Positions 52,062 through 64,000 of a stretch of 64,000 nucleotides of DNA are shown one piece after another. Origin of the DNA: Fodinibacter sp963730365 (GTDB lineage Bacteria; Actinomycetota; Actinomycetes; Actinomycetales; Dermatophilaceae); the NCBI GenBank assembly GCA_963730365.1, contig CAVSRM010000003.1, positions 310,001-374,000 of the forward strand. The letters are read 5' to 3'. Below the pieces are notes generated by a model that saw only the letters and a program-made list of their open reading frames with translations, did no database searches and had not been told where the DNA came from. Position 1 is the stretch's first letter; every line of letters begins with the position of its first letter. A program made the position numbers and the translations under genes.

Positions 52062-52757
52062 ATGAGCCTGCCCGCAGCGGTCCTCTGGGACATGGACGGC
52101 ACGATCGTCGACACCGAGCCCTACTGGATCGCGGCCGAGCACGCCATCGTCGAGGAGCACGGCGGCACGTGGAACGACACCTTCGCCCACCAGCTCGTCG
52201 GCAATGACCTCCTCGTCTCTGCGGCGTTCATCCGCGACAACTCACCGATCACCTGGGACCCTCCACGCATCGTCGAGGAGCTGCTCGCCCGGGTCGTCGA
52301 CCAGGTGAGGCAACACGTTCCCTGGCGGCCCGGAGCCCTCGAGCTGCTCGAGGGGCTACGGGACGCGGGGGTGCCCAGCGCGCTGGTGACGATGTCCTGG
52401 CGCTCCCTCGCCGATGCGGTGCTGGAGGCGCTGCCCGCCGACACCTTCAAGGCCGTGGTGACCGGGGACGAGGTCGAGCACGGGAAGCCACACCCTGAGC
52501 CCTACCTCGCCGCGGCCCGAGCACTCGGGGTGGACGCGGCGCAGTGCGTCGCCATCGAGGACTCCCCGACCGGCGTTCGATCGGCCGTCGCGGCCGGGGT
52601 GCCGACGGTCGCGGTTCCCCACGTCGTCGCGGTGCCCAGGACCGCCGGTGCCGTCCACCTCGCGAGCCTGAGCGGGGTCACCCCGGAGGGGCTCGGTGCT
52701 CTCGGGGCCGAGGCCGCGGCGGGCGCCTCAGTCGTCGGCGGGGACGGCCTCGCCTGA
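52062..52757 (+). CDS. HAD-superfamily phosphatase (beta-phosphoglucomutase-like)
   Basis: 231 residues. The four HAD motifs are present: WDMDGTIVDTEP (nucleophile D10, acid D12), SALVTMSW (motif II), a Lys in VEHGKPHPEPYL and IEDSPTGVRSAVAAGV. The helical cap inserted after motif I is of the phosphoglucomutase/phosphoglycolate phosphatase type. It is probably a small sugar-phosphate phosphatase or mutase. ATG 52062 is chosen over ATG 52056 because TAGACT ends 8 bases before it. The last 30 bp overlap the end of the convergent nuclease gene. Confidence 0.88.
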   Translation: MSLPAAVLWDMDGTIVDTEPYWIAAEHAIVEEHGGTWNDTFAHQLVGNDLLVSAAFIRDNSPITWDPPRIVEELLARVVDQVRQHVPWRPGALELLEGLRDAGVPSALVTMSWRSLADAVLEALPADTFKAVVTGDEVEHGKPHPEPYLAAARALGVDAAQCVAIEDSPTGVRSAVAAGVPTVAVPHVVAVPRTAGAVHLASLSGVTPEGLGALGAEAAAGASVVGGDGLA

Positions 52758-53573
52758 GCGCGCTGGGTCGAGGGCAGCCTCGCCGGCACCCTCGGGCAGA
52801 GGGGGAGGGGTTCCACCCCAGGCGGGGCACAGGTCCCGGAAGTCGCACCAGTCGCAGAGCCGCGACGTGCGGGGACGCCAGTCCCCGCTCTGGGCCGCGC
52901 GCACCACGGCATCCCAGATGGCGCGCACGTTGCGCTCGACGGCCAGCAGGTCACGCTCGTCGGGGGTGTAGCGCACCACCTCGCCGTTGCCGAGGTAGAC
53001 GAGCTGGAGCTGCCGGGGGACCGCCCCCCGCATCCGCCACAGGACGAGAGCGTAGAACTTCATCTGGAACAGGGCCTTGGCCTCGAAGAGCTCGCTGGGG
53101 GAGCGCCCGGTCTTGTAGTCGACGACGCGCATCGCACCGTCGGGGGCGACATCGAGTCGGTCGACGTAGCCCCGCAGGGTCAGCCCGTCGACCTCCGTCT
53201 CGACGTAGAGCTCACGGGCCTCGGGCTCGAGCCGCGTCGGGTCCTCGAGGTCGAACCACTGCTCGACCAGGGGCCGTGCGGCGGCGAACCACGACTCCTC
53301 GGTGAGGGTCTCGTCGTCCTCGATCATTCCGGCCAGCTCGGGACGCTCCTTCACCAGCGCACTCCACCGGGGTTCGAGGAGGGCGAGCGCCGCCTCCGGC
53401 GTGCGCTCGGCAGCCGGCAGGTCGAAGAGGTGCTCGAGCACCGCGTGGACGAGGGTGCCGCGCGCCGCCGCGGGTGAGGGTGGGCCCTCGAGCTTGTCGA
53501 TCGTGCGGAACCGGAAGAGCAACGGACACTGCTTGAAGTCCGCGGCGCGGCTCGGGGAGAGGGCGGGGGTCAT
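52728..53573 (-). CDS. RecB-family PD-(D/E)XK nuclease with iron-sulfur cysteines
   Basis: 281 residues. The nuclease motifs are a His in GTLVHAVLEHLF, GYVDRLDV and VVDYKTGRSP (catalytic Asp and Lys), with QMKFYALVLW as the QxxxY helix. C16 (QCPLLF) with C240, C243 and C249 (CDWCDFRDLC) forms the four-Cys pattern of the AddB/Cas4-type 4Fe-4S nuclease. It is stand-alone, without a helicase domain, and is a widespread actinobacterial DNA-repair-type nuclease of uncertain role. ATG 53573 lies 7 bases after TACCGT (minus, 53586-53581). No CRISPR genes are nearby, so a Cas4 role is unlikely. Confidence 0.88.
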   Translation of the reverse strand: MTPALSPSRAADFKQCPLLFRFRTIDKLEGPPSPAAARGTLVHAVLEHLFDLPAAERTPEAALALLEPRWSALVKERPELAGMIEDDETLTEESWFAAARPLVEQWFDLEDPTRLEPEARELYVETEVDGLTLRGYVDRLDVAPDGAMRVVDYKTGRSPSELFEAKALFQMKFYALVLWRMRGAVPRQLQLVYLGNGEVVRYTPDERDLLAVERNVRAIWDAVVRAAQSGDWRPRTSRLCDWCDFRDLCPAWGGTPPPLPEGAGEAALDPARSGEAVPADD

Positions 53574-53681
53574 GGTGGTCACGGTATGCCGGGCCGCCGA
53601 CACGCCAGCGATGCCACCCCGCCTCGGTGACTCTCGTCTCCGCTGCGGGGTCGACGGCGTGGGCGGTGCGACGATGGCCTC

Positions 53682-55990
53682 GTGAGGTGGTTACGCGAGC
53701 GGACCGCTCTGCTGCTTTTCCTGTCCTCGCTCGGCCTCCTTCTCGCCGGGGGAGCCGGGTGGTTGCTCGGCGCCGACGGGGTGGCCGACACGCTCTGGTT
53801 CGCGGGCACGGCCCTCGGCCTCGTCGCCTCGCTCACGTGGACGGTGGCCGCCCTGCGCCGCCGACAGGCCTCCGTCGACGTGATCGCCGTCCTGGCCCTG
53901 GCGGGCGCACTGGCGGTGGGGGAGCCCTTCGCCGGCGCCATGATCACCGTGATGCTCGCCACGGGCCAGCTGCTCGAGGCCCGGGCCGCAGCCCGTGCTC
54001 GCCGGGACCTCGGGCTCCTTGCCGCCCGTGCTCCGCGCACCGCGCACCGCCGACTCGCCGAGACAATCGAGGACGTGTCCGTCGACGACGTCGTGCGTGG
54101 CGACCGCCTCCTCGTCGGCGCCGGCGAGATCGTGCCGGTCGACGGTCGGCTGGTCGGGTCGGGACTGTTCGACGAGGCGGCCCTCACGGGCGAGAGCCTG
54201 CCCGTCGAGCGGGCACCGGGAGACGAGGTCCGCAGCGGTGTCGTCAATGCCGGCGACCCGGTCGACCTCCTCGCCACCTCGGTCGCCGCGGAGTCGACGT
54301 ATGCCGGCGTCGTCCGGCTGGTTGAGCAGGCCCAGGCCTCCTCCGCCCCGTTCGTCCGCACCGCCGACCGGTTCGCGGTGCTGTTCGTTCCCCTCACGCT
54401 CGCCCTGGCGGCAGGGGCGTGGGCGCTGGCGGGTGACCCGGTGCGCGCCGTCGCGGTCCTCGTCGTCGCGACTCCGTGCCCGCTCCTGCTCGCCGCCCCC
54501 ATCGCCATCATGTCCGGTCTGTCCCGCGCCGCCGGTCGGGGCGTCGTCGTCAAGGGTGGGGGTGCCCTCGAACGGCTCGCCGGGGGACGGGTCGTGCTCT
54601 TCGACAAGACGGGCACCCTGACCCAGGGGCGGCCCACGGTGACGAGCGTGGTGACCTCCGGCCCGGACGTCGACGCAGACGCCGTGCTTCGGCTCTCGGC
54701 GTCGCTCGACCAGGTGTCGCCCCACGTGCTGGCGAGCTCCATCGTCGCGGCGGCCCACCGTCGCGGTCTGCCCCTCGTCATGCCCACCGACGTGAGGGAG
54801 GAGCACGGGCACGGCATCCGTGGCCTGGTCGACGGGCACGAGGTCCGGCTCGGCAAGGCCGCCTGGATCGTCGGGGACGTGACCCCGCCCTGGGTCCGGC
54901 AGGTGAACCGGCGTGCCGACCTCGACGGGTCGATGACCGTGTTCGCCGCGATCGACGGCACCGCCTCGGGGGCGATGCTCCTCGAGGACCCCATCCGTCC
55001 CGACGCGCCGCGCATGGTGCGTGCGCTGCGCACCGCAGGGCTCGAGCGCGTGGTCCTCGTCACCGGCGACCGCGCCGACATCGCCGGCACGGTCGGCCGG
55101 GTGGTCGGCGTCGACGCCGTCCTGGCGGACTGCACCCCGGCCGACAAGCTCGCGGTGATCGAGGAGGAGTCGGTCCGGGCCGGAACGATCATGGTCGGCG
55201 ACGGCGTCAACGACGCCCCCGCGCTGGCCGCTGCCGGCGTCGGTGTCGCCCTCGCCGCACGGGGCGCGACGGCGTCCTCCGAGGCCGCCGACGTCGTGCT
55301 CACGGTCGACCGGGTCGATGCCCTTGCCGACGCGGTCCTCATCGCCCGCCGCTCGAAGGCCATCGCCCTCCAGGCCGTGGTCGTGGGGATGGGGCTCTCG
55401 GGTGTCGCGATGGTCGCGGCCGCGGCAGGCCTGCTGCCCCCCGCAGCGGGCGCGGTGCTCCAGGAGGGCATCGACGTGTTGGCCATCGCCCTGGCGTTGC
55501 GCGCCGTCCTCCCGGGGCGCGTGCACAGCCTGACGCTCCCGGACGAGGACGTCGCGCTCGCCCAGCGCCTTCGCGCCGACCACGACGCCGTCCTGCCCGA
55601 GGTCGAGCAGATCCGCGCCGTCGCCGACGGGCTCTCCACGGAGGATGCCGACCTCGCCCCGGCACGGCGGCTCCTCCAACGGCTGGAGACGACCCTCGTA
55701 CCCCACGAGCGCGAGGACGAGCGGCTGCTCCTACCGCTCGTCTCCCGTGCGCTCGGGAACCCCGAGTCCACGGCTGCCCTGAGCCGCACGCACGCCGAGA
55801 TCGACCACCAGGTCGACCGGCTGCGGCGGCTCCTCGGCCAGCTCGACCCGGAAACCGTGCAGGGGGAGGACGTCATCGAGCTGCGGCGGCTGCTCTACGG
55901 CCTCTATGCCGTGCTGCGCCTGCACAACGCCCAGGAGGAGGAGGGCGCCTTCGCCCTCGTGCCGGCAGCGGGCCGCGACCGTCCCGGCCA

Positions 55991-56006
<16 letters not shown>
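53682..56006 (+). CDS. P1B-type metal-transporting ATPase fused to a C-terminal hemerythrin-like domain
   Basis: 774 residues. The ATPase (about 1-610) has TGES, the membrane motif ATPCPLLLAAP (C266 in CPL), D308 in DKTGTLT, a His-rich EEHGHG segment and GDGVNDAPA near 506. It lacks an N-terminal HMA metal-binding domain. From about residue 630 a four-helix hemerythrin-like domain follows, with ligand candidates H634, H675/E680, H709 and H748/E752. Such domains bind di-iron, O2 or sense iron and redox. It may export a transition metal under control of an iron or oxygen sensor; the metal is unknown. GTG 53682 is 6 bases after GACGAT. It overlaps metH by 16 bp, convergently. Confidence 0.88.
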
Positions 56007-59776
<3,770 letters not shown>

Positions 59777-59814
59777 GCCCGGTCCTCTCCTCTGGTGGGT
59801 GGGGTCGAGGGGCC

Positions 59815-59840
59815 AGTATGCCGGGGGCCTCACGTAGGGT
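59815..59840. promoter_or_regulatory. Divergent promoters for metH and the M50 protease
   Basis: CATACT on the minus strand (59820-59815) is a plausible metH -10, about 40 bp before GTG 59776. TAGGGT on the plus strand (59835-59840) is 7 bases before ATG 59848. The boxes are 14 bp apart. The space is too small for a SAM or cobalamin riboswitch. Confidence 0.5.
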
Positions 59841-59847
59841 CCGATCC

Positions 59848-60963
59848 ATGTCCGTCGCTCAGTCACCCCCACCGCGCGGGTCGTTGCAGGTGGCTCGGGT
59901 CGCCGGAGTGCCGGTCTACATCGGGCGGGGATGGCTGCTGCTGGCCGCCTTCGTGGCGTGGACGGGGTGGTCCAACAACCGCGACCTGGGCACGGGAACG
60001 GCCGTGGTGTATGCCGGAACTCTGGTCGTGAGCATCCTCGTCGCCGTCCTGGGCCACGAGGTCGCCCACGCCGTGAGCGCCCGGCTGGTGGGGCTGCGGG
60101 TGCACCGGATCGTCGCCGACCTGTGGGGTGGGCACACGGCGTTCGACGGTTCCGGGGTGACCGCCGGCCGCAACGCGATCGTCTCGGTCAGCGGGCCCCT
60201 GGCCAACGTCGCGATGGCAGGGATCGGTGCGGTCCTCCTCGTGACGCTGCCGTCGTCGGTGTCGTCGTTCGCGTGGCCCTTCGTCGTGCTGAACCTCCTG
60301 CTCGGGGGCTTCAACATGCTGCCGGGGCTGCCCCTCGACGGTGGCCATCTCGTGCACTCGCTCGTGTGGGGCGTCAGCGGCCGCCGCGACCTGGGTCTGC
60401 TCGTCGCCGGGTGGTGCGGGAGGGTCGTCGCCGGCCTGGTCGTCGTGGGCTTCGTCGTCCTCCCGGTGGCTCAGGGCCGCGCCGACCTCTTCCAGGTGGC
60501 CCTCGCCCTGGTCATGGCATGGATCCTCTGGTCCGGGGCCACGGCGGCCGTGCGCAGGGCACCCCTGGAACGGCTCCTCGAGCGAGTCCGCACCGAGGAC
60601 GTGCTCGACCCCGTCGCCCTGGTGCCGGTGAGCACCCCGGTGGGTGAGGCACTGCGGCACGGTCTGCGGGTCGTGTCCCTCGACGAGAACGGGCGCCCGA
60701 CCCTGGTCCTCCCACCCGCCTCGGACCGCACACCGGACCCCAGGAGCGTGCCTCCCGCGACACCGCTGTCCTCCATGGTGGTCCGACTGCCCGACGACGC
60801 CGTCGTCGACGTGGCTCCCGGGGAGTCGGCCGAGCCCGTGCTCCGATCGATGGCGGCGACGGGCTGGGGCCTGGTCGTCGTGACCAGCGGCGGGGCGGTG
60901 CGCGGGGTCGTCACGGCCGCTCGGCTCAACGCCGTGGCCAGCAGCTCCTCCGGGCGCAACTAG
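59848..60963 (+). CDS. M50-family (site-2-type) membrane zinc metalloprotease
   Basis: 371 residues. HEVAH (H70, E71, H74) lies in a TM helix, and the third ligand is D164 in NMLPGLPLDGGHL. Six or so TM helices span residues 15-230. The C-terminal half (about 250-371) has two CBS-like segments (EDVLDPVALVPVSTPV and SAEPVLRSMAATGWGLVVV). The enzyme cleaves substrates within the membrane; targets are unknown. ATG 59848 lies 7 bases after TAGGGT. Its TAG stop (60961-60963) also begins the trmI -10 box. It conventionally precedes trmI and arc in actinobacteria. Confidence 0.92.
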   Translation: MSVAQSPPPRGSLQVARVAGVPVYIGRGWLLLAAFVAWTGWSNNRDLGTGTAVVYAGTLVVSILVAVLGHEVAHAVSARLVGLRVHRIVADLWGGHTAFDGSGVTAGRNAIVSVSGPLANVAMAGIGAVLLVTLPSSVSSFAWPFVVLNLLLGGFNMLPGLPLDGGHLVHSLVWGVSGRRDLGLLVAGWCGRVVAGLVVVGFVVLPVAQGRADLFQVALALVMAWILWSGATAAVRRAPLERLLERVRTEDVLDPVALVPVSTPVGEALRHGLRVVSLDENGRPTLVLPPASDRTPDPRSVPPATPLSSMVVRLPDDAVVDVAPGESAEPVLRSMAATGWGLVVVTSGGAVRGVVTAARLNAVASSSSGRN

Positions 60964-60974
60964 ACTCCCCGCCC

Positions 60975-61973
60975 ATGACCGCGACCGGATCAGAGCTGCG
61001 CCGTGGGCCCTTCTCCGAGGGCGACCGGGTGCAGCTCACCGACCCCAGGGGACGCCTCCACACGATCACCCTCGCGGCGGGCAAGCAGTTCCACACCCAC
61101 CGCGGCTACCTCCAGCACGACGACCTCATCGGCGCCCCGGACGGCTCGACGGTGACCAACACGAGCGGCATCGAGTACCTCGCCCTGCGCCCCTTGCTGT
61201 CGGACTACGTCATGTCGATGCCCCGGGGGGCCGCCGTCGTCTACCCGAAGGACGCCGGCCAGATCGTGACGATGGCCGACATCTTCCCCGGGGCGGTCGT
61301 CGTCGAGGCGGGCGTGGGCTCCGGCGCCCTGTCGATGTCGCTGCTCCGGGCGGTCGGGGACACCGGGCGGGTGCACTCCTTCGAGCGACGGGCCGACTTC
61401 GCCGAGATCGCACAGGCCAACGCCCGCGACTTCTTCGGCGGGGACCACCCCGCTTGGGTCGTCACCGTGGGCGACCTCGTCGAGTCCCTGCCCGGAGCAG
61501 TCGCCGACGGAAGCGTCGACCGGGTCGTCCTGGACATGCTCGCCCCCTGGGAGTGCCTCGATGCCGTCGCCGCGGCCCTGGCGCCCGGAGGGGTGCTCAT
61601 CTGCTACGTCGCCACCGCCACCCAGCTGTCCAAGGTCGCCGAAGCGATGCGCGACCACGGCTCGTGGACCGAGCCGCAGGCCTGGGAGTCGCTCGTGCGC
61701 GGATGGCACCTCGAGGGCCTGGCGGTGCGCCCCCAGCACCGGATGCACGGTCACACCGGTTTCCTCATCACCTCACGGCGGCTCGCGCCCGGGGTGAGCC
61801 CCCCGCTTCGCAAGCGCCGGCCGGGTGGTGGCTACGTCACCGGTGAGGAGACGGTCGAGGAGGACTGGACTCCTGACAGCATCGGGGAGCGGGTGCCGTC
61901 GGAGAAGCGGATCCGCAAGGTTCGACGCTCGATGAGCGCAGGTCCCCCAGCCGAGACGTCCCCGCAGTCCTGA
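60975..61973 (+). CDS. trmI: tRNA (adenine-58-N1)-methyltransferase TrmI
   Basis: 332 residues. The N-terminal beta domain has GDRVQLTDPRGRLHTITL and GKQFHTHRGYLQHDDLIG. The SAM site is VVEAGVGSGALSMSLLRAVG (about 109-128), and the catalytic region is LDMLAPWECLD. TrmI makes m1A58 in the T-loop of tRNA as a homotetramer. The C-terminal 60 residues are a charged extension. ATG 60975 lies 8 bases after TAGACT (60961-60966), so it appears leaderless. It sits directly upstream of the proteasomal ATPase gene, a conserved actinobacterial order. Confidence 0.94.
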   Translation: MTATGSELRRGPFSEGDRVQLTDPRGRLHTITLAAGKQFHTHRGYLQHDDLIGAPDGSTVTNTSGIEYLALRPLLSDYVMSMPRGAAVVYPKDAGQIVTMADIFPGAVVVEAGVGSGALSMSLLRAVGDTGRVHSFERRADFAEIAQANARDFFGGDHPAWVVTVGDLVESLPGAVADGSVDRVVLDMLAPWECLDAVAAALAPGGVLICYVATATQLSKVAEAMRDHGSWTEPQAWESLVRGWHLEGLAVRPQHRMHGHTGFLITSRRLAPGVSPPLRKRRPGGGYVTGEETVEEDWTPDSIGERVPSEKRIRKVRRSMSAGPPAETSPQS

Positions 61974-61995
61974 CGCACGCGGGTTATCGTCGACC

Positions 61996-63747
61996 ATGAG
62001 CACCGACGAGCCGACGGCAGACCTGCCCGGCAGCCGAGCCCGCCTCGAGGCGGATCGGGCCGCGCTGGAGGCGGAGATCTCTGCGCTTCGTGCGCGGGGG
62101 GAGGTCCCCCCTGCGCAGCTGCGCACCCTGGAGAGGGACCTGGCCGGTCTGCGCTCGCAGATCGCCACGATGTCGGCCCAGAACGAGCGGCTCGTGCGCA
62201 CCCTGCGCGACGCACGCGAGCAGATCATCACGCTGAAGTCCGAGGTCGACCGCCTCGCCCAGCCGCCCGCGGCCTACGGCATCGTCATCGAGGTCTTCGA
62301 CGACGGCACGACCGACATCCTCACCAGCGGCCGCAAGATGCACGTGGCGGTGAGCCCCTCGGTCGAGAGCGCCGACCTCGTGCCCGGCCGGGAGGTCATG
62401 CTCAACGAGGCCATGAACGTGGTCGCCGCGCACGGCTACGAGATCACCGGTGAGGTCGTGACCTGCAAGGAGGTCCTCGACGACGGCCGGGTCCTCGTCG
62501 TCGCCCAGGCCGACGAGGAGCGCGTGTGCCGGGTCGCGGCCTCCCTCGAGGGCACGACGCTCCGGGCCGGTGACGCCCTGCTCCTGGAGTCCCGCTCCGG
62601 CTTCGTCTTCGAGCGGATCCCCAAGGCCGAGGTCGCCGACCTCGTGCTCGAGGAGGTCCCGGACATCGGCTACGCCGACATCGGCGGCCTGACCGGTCAG
62701 ATCGAGGCGATCCGTGACGCGGTCGAGCTGCCCTACCTCCACCCCGACCTGTACACCGAGCACCAGCTCAAGCCGCCCAAGGGCGTGCTGCTCTACGGCC
62801 CGCCCGGGTGCGGGAAGACGATGATCGCCAAGGCCGTCGCGGCATCGCTGGCCCGCAAGGTCGCCGAGAAGGAGGGCCGTGAGCCGGGCAAGTCCTACTT
62901 CCTCAACATCAAGGGCCCTGAGCTGCTCAACAAGTACGTGGGCGAGACCGAGCGACACATCCGGCTCATCTTCCAGCGGGCGCGGGAGAAGTCCAACGAG
63001 GGCTACCCCGTCGTCGTGTTCTTCGACGAGATGGAGTCGCTGTTCCGCACCCGCGGCTCAGGGGTCTCCTCCGACGTCGAGACGACGATCGTCCCCCAGC
63101 TGCTCGCCGAGATCGACGGCGTGGAGGGCTTGGAGCACGTCATCGTCATCGGCGCCTCGAACCGCGAGGACATGATCGACCCCGCGATCCTGCGCCCGGG
63201 CCGCCTTGACGTGAAGATCAAGATCGAGCGGCCCGACGCCGAGGCCGCTCGCGACATCTTCGGCAAGTACCTCGTCGCCCGTCTTCCGCTGCACCCCGAC
63301 GACGTCGCCCAGAACGGCGGCTCCGAGGAGGCCACCGTGCAGGCCATGATCGACGCGGTCGTGCTGCGGATGTACACCGAGGAGGAGGAGAACCGCTTCC
63401 TCGAGGTCACCTACGCCGGCGGGGACAAGGAGATCCTCTACTTCAAGGACTTCAACTCCGGTGCGATGATCCAGAACATCGTCGACCGCGCCAAGAAGAT
63501 GGCCATCAAGGACTACCTCGACACCGGTCAGCGGGGCCTGCGGGTCGAGCACCTCCTGCAGTCGTGCACCGACGAGTTCCGCGAGAACGAGGACCTACCC
63601 AACACGACGAACCCGGACGACTGGGCTCGCATCTCGGGCAAGAAGGGGGAGCGGATCGTCTACATCCGCACCCTCATCAAGACCAAGGAGGGGACCGAGC
63701 CGGGAAAGTCGATCAACACCGTCGCCAACACCGGTCAGTACCTCTGA
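61996..63747 (+). CDS. arc: Proteasome-associated ATPase ARC/Mpa
   Basis: 583 residues. An N-terminal coiled coil (about 12-90) binds prokaryotic ubiquitin-like protein Pup. Two OB domains (about 95-240) precede the AAA domain with Walker A GPPGCGKT (268-275), Walker B VVFFDEMES and SRH ILRPGRLD. The C-terminal GQYL docks into the 20S proteasome. It unfolds pupylated proteins for degradation. ATG 61996 lies 5 bases after TATCGT (61985-61990). No dop, pup or proteasome gene is in the window; the next gene is an LLM oxidoreductase. Confidence 0.96.
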   Translation: MSTDEPTADLPGSRARLEADRAALEAEISALRARGEVPPAQLRTLERDLAGLRSQIATMSAQNERLVRTLRDAREQIITLKSEVDRLAQPPAAYGIVIEVFDDGTTDILTSGRKMHVAVSPSVESADLVPGREVMLNEAMNVVAAHGYEITGEVVTCKEVLDDGRVLVVAQADEERVCRVAASLEGTTLRAGDALLLESRSGFVFERIPKAEVADLVLEEVPDIGYADIGGLTGQIEAIRDAVELPYLHPDLYTEHQLKPPKGVLLYGPPGCGKTMIAKAVAASLARKVAEKEGREPGKSYFLNIKGPELLNKYVGETERHIRLIFQRAREKSNEGYPVVVFFDEMESLFRTRGSGVSSDVETTIVPQLLAEIDGVEGLEHVIVIGASNREDMIDPAILRPGRLDVKIKIERPDAEAARDIFGKYLVARLPLHPDDVAQNGGSEEATVQAMIDAVVLRMYTEEEENRFLEVTYAGGDKEILYFKDFNSGAMIQNIVDRAKKMAIKDYLDTGQRGLRVEHLLQSCTDEFRENEDLPNTTNPDDWARISGKKGERIVYIRTLIKTKEGTEPGKSINTVANTGQYL

Positions 63748-63753
63748 GGCGCC

Positions 63754-63772
63754 CCACCCCCGTGATGGGTGG
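63754..63772 (+). terminator. Small hairpin after arc
   Basis: CCACCC (63754-63759) pairs with GGGTGG (63767-63772) around a 7-base loop. It overlaps the predicted -10 (GAGGAT, 63772-63777) of the next gene and lacks a T-run, so it may be only an attenuating or chance structure. Confidence 0.3.
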
Positions 63773-63783
63773 AGGATGGTCGC

Positions 63784-64000
63784 ATGAAGCTCGGTCTGCA
63801 GGTCTCCCGGTTCACCTGGGCCGGTGCGCCGGCCTCCACCGGCGCCACGTGGCGTGCCATCGCCCGCGACGCCGACCAGTGCGGTCTCTCCTCGTTGTGG
63901 GTGATGGACCACTTCTTCCAGATCTCCGTGGTCGGCCCGCCCGAGGCGGACATGCTCGAGGGCTACACGGCGCTCGCCCACGCGGCGGCGGTCACCGAGC
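63784..64000 (+). CDS. LLM-class F420-dependent oxidoreductase (5' part only)
   Basis: Seventy-two codons are visible before the right edge. LGLQVSRFTWAGAP, then IARDADQCGLSSLWVMDHFF, is the start of a luciferase-like F420-dependent TIM barrel (strand 1, then the substrate-loop WVMDHF). It is distinct from the LLM gene at 42190. ATG 63784 is 6 bases after GAGGAT. Function beyond family cannot be given. Confidence 0.8.
   Translation, partial: MKLGLQVSRFTWAGAPASTGATWRAIARDADQCGLSSLWVMDHFFQISVVGPPEADMLEGYTALAHAAAVTE

Noticed and set aside
52728..53573. Cas4 nuclease of a CRISPR system
   Set aside because: The four-Cys and PD-(D/E)XK pattern fits, but no cas1, cas2 or repeat array is nearby and this nuclease is a common stand-alone actinobacterial gene.

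Overview
The window is high-GC DNA from an actinomycete. Markers are a mycothiol ligase (mshC), a proteasome-forming ATPase ending in GQYL (arc/mpa), two F420-type LLM oxidoreductases, and many genes that start 5-8 bases after a TANNNT box, the signature of leaderless mRNA. A member of the Micrococcales is my inference; nothing seen fixes the genus. I see no insertion sequence, prophage or CRISPR array. No gap between genes exceeds about 200 bases.

Bases 1-28648 (minus strand) are one uninterrupted reading frame of at least 9,549 codons that runs off the left edge. It encodes a secreted giant: a Sec signal peptide, a metzincin-like zinc protease domain (HEMGHVLGLDD), eleven copies of a 12-residue Thr/Glu/Pro/Ala repeat, then thousands of residues of beta-strand repeats. 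Those repeats are organised as a roughly 3.75-kb higher-order repeat, as about 200-base alternating half-repeats, and as Tyr/Trp cassettes. RTX-like GGxGxD turns appear near the left edge. This is the most remarkable object in the window, and its function is not known to me.

28.8-36.3 kb: an rRNA/tRNA methyltransferase of the SpoU family, then a five-gene carbohydrate operon. It holds two ABC permeases, a lipoprotein binding protein, a LacI regulator and a cytoplasmic GH2 glycosidase, all translationally coupled. A clear promoter is followed by an 18-bp perfect palindrome that is the likely LacI operator. No ATPase is encoded with it.

36.3-43.3 kb: a HipA-like kinase paired with a DUF3037 protein, a membrane Ser/Thr kinase, tRNA-Leu(GAG), an M20 peptidase, a DUF5703 protein opposite a poly-Asp protein, an aldo/keto reductase and an LLM oxidoreductase.

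43.3-52 kb: uppP, corA, a histidine phosphatase, a cobalt/nickel ECF transporter operon (cbiM, a PDGLE protein, cbiQ, cbiO) behind a promoter-overlapping dyad, then DUF3090, a SCO1664-family protein, mshC and a PAC2 protein. The metal transporter splits what is usually a contiguous phosphatase-DUF3090-SCO1664-mshC block. Cobalt uptake would serve the cobalamin-dependent methionine synthase (metH) further on.

52-64 kb: a HAD phosphatase, a RecB-like Fe-S nuclease, a P1B-type metal ATPase fused to a C-terminal hemerythrin domain, metH, an M50 site-2-type protease, tRNA m1A58 methyltransferase, the proteasomal ATPase and the start of a second LLM oxidoreductase. Five divergent gene pairs here share very compact promoters whose -10 boxes lie only 8-16 bp apart, back to back.
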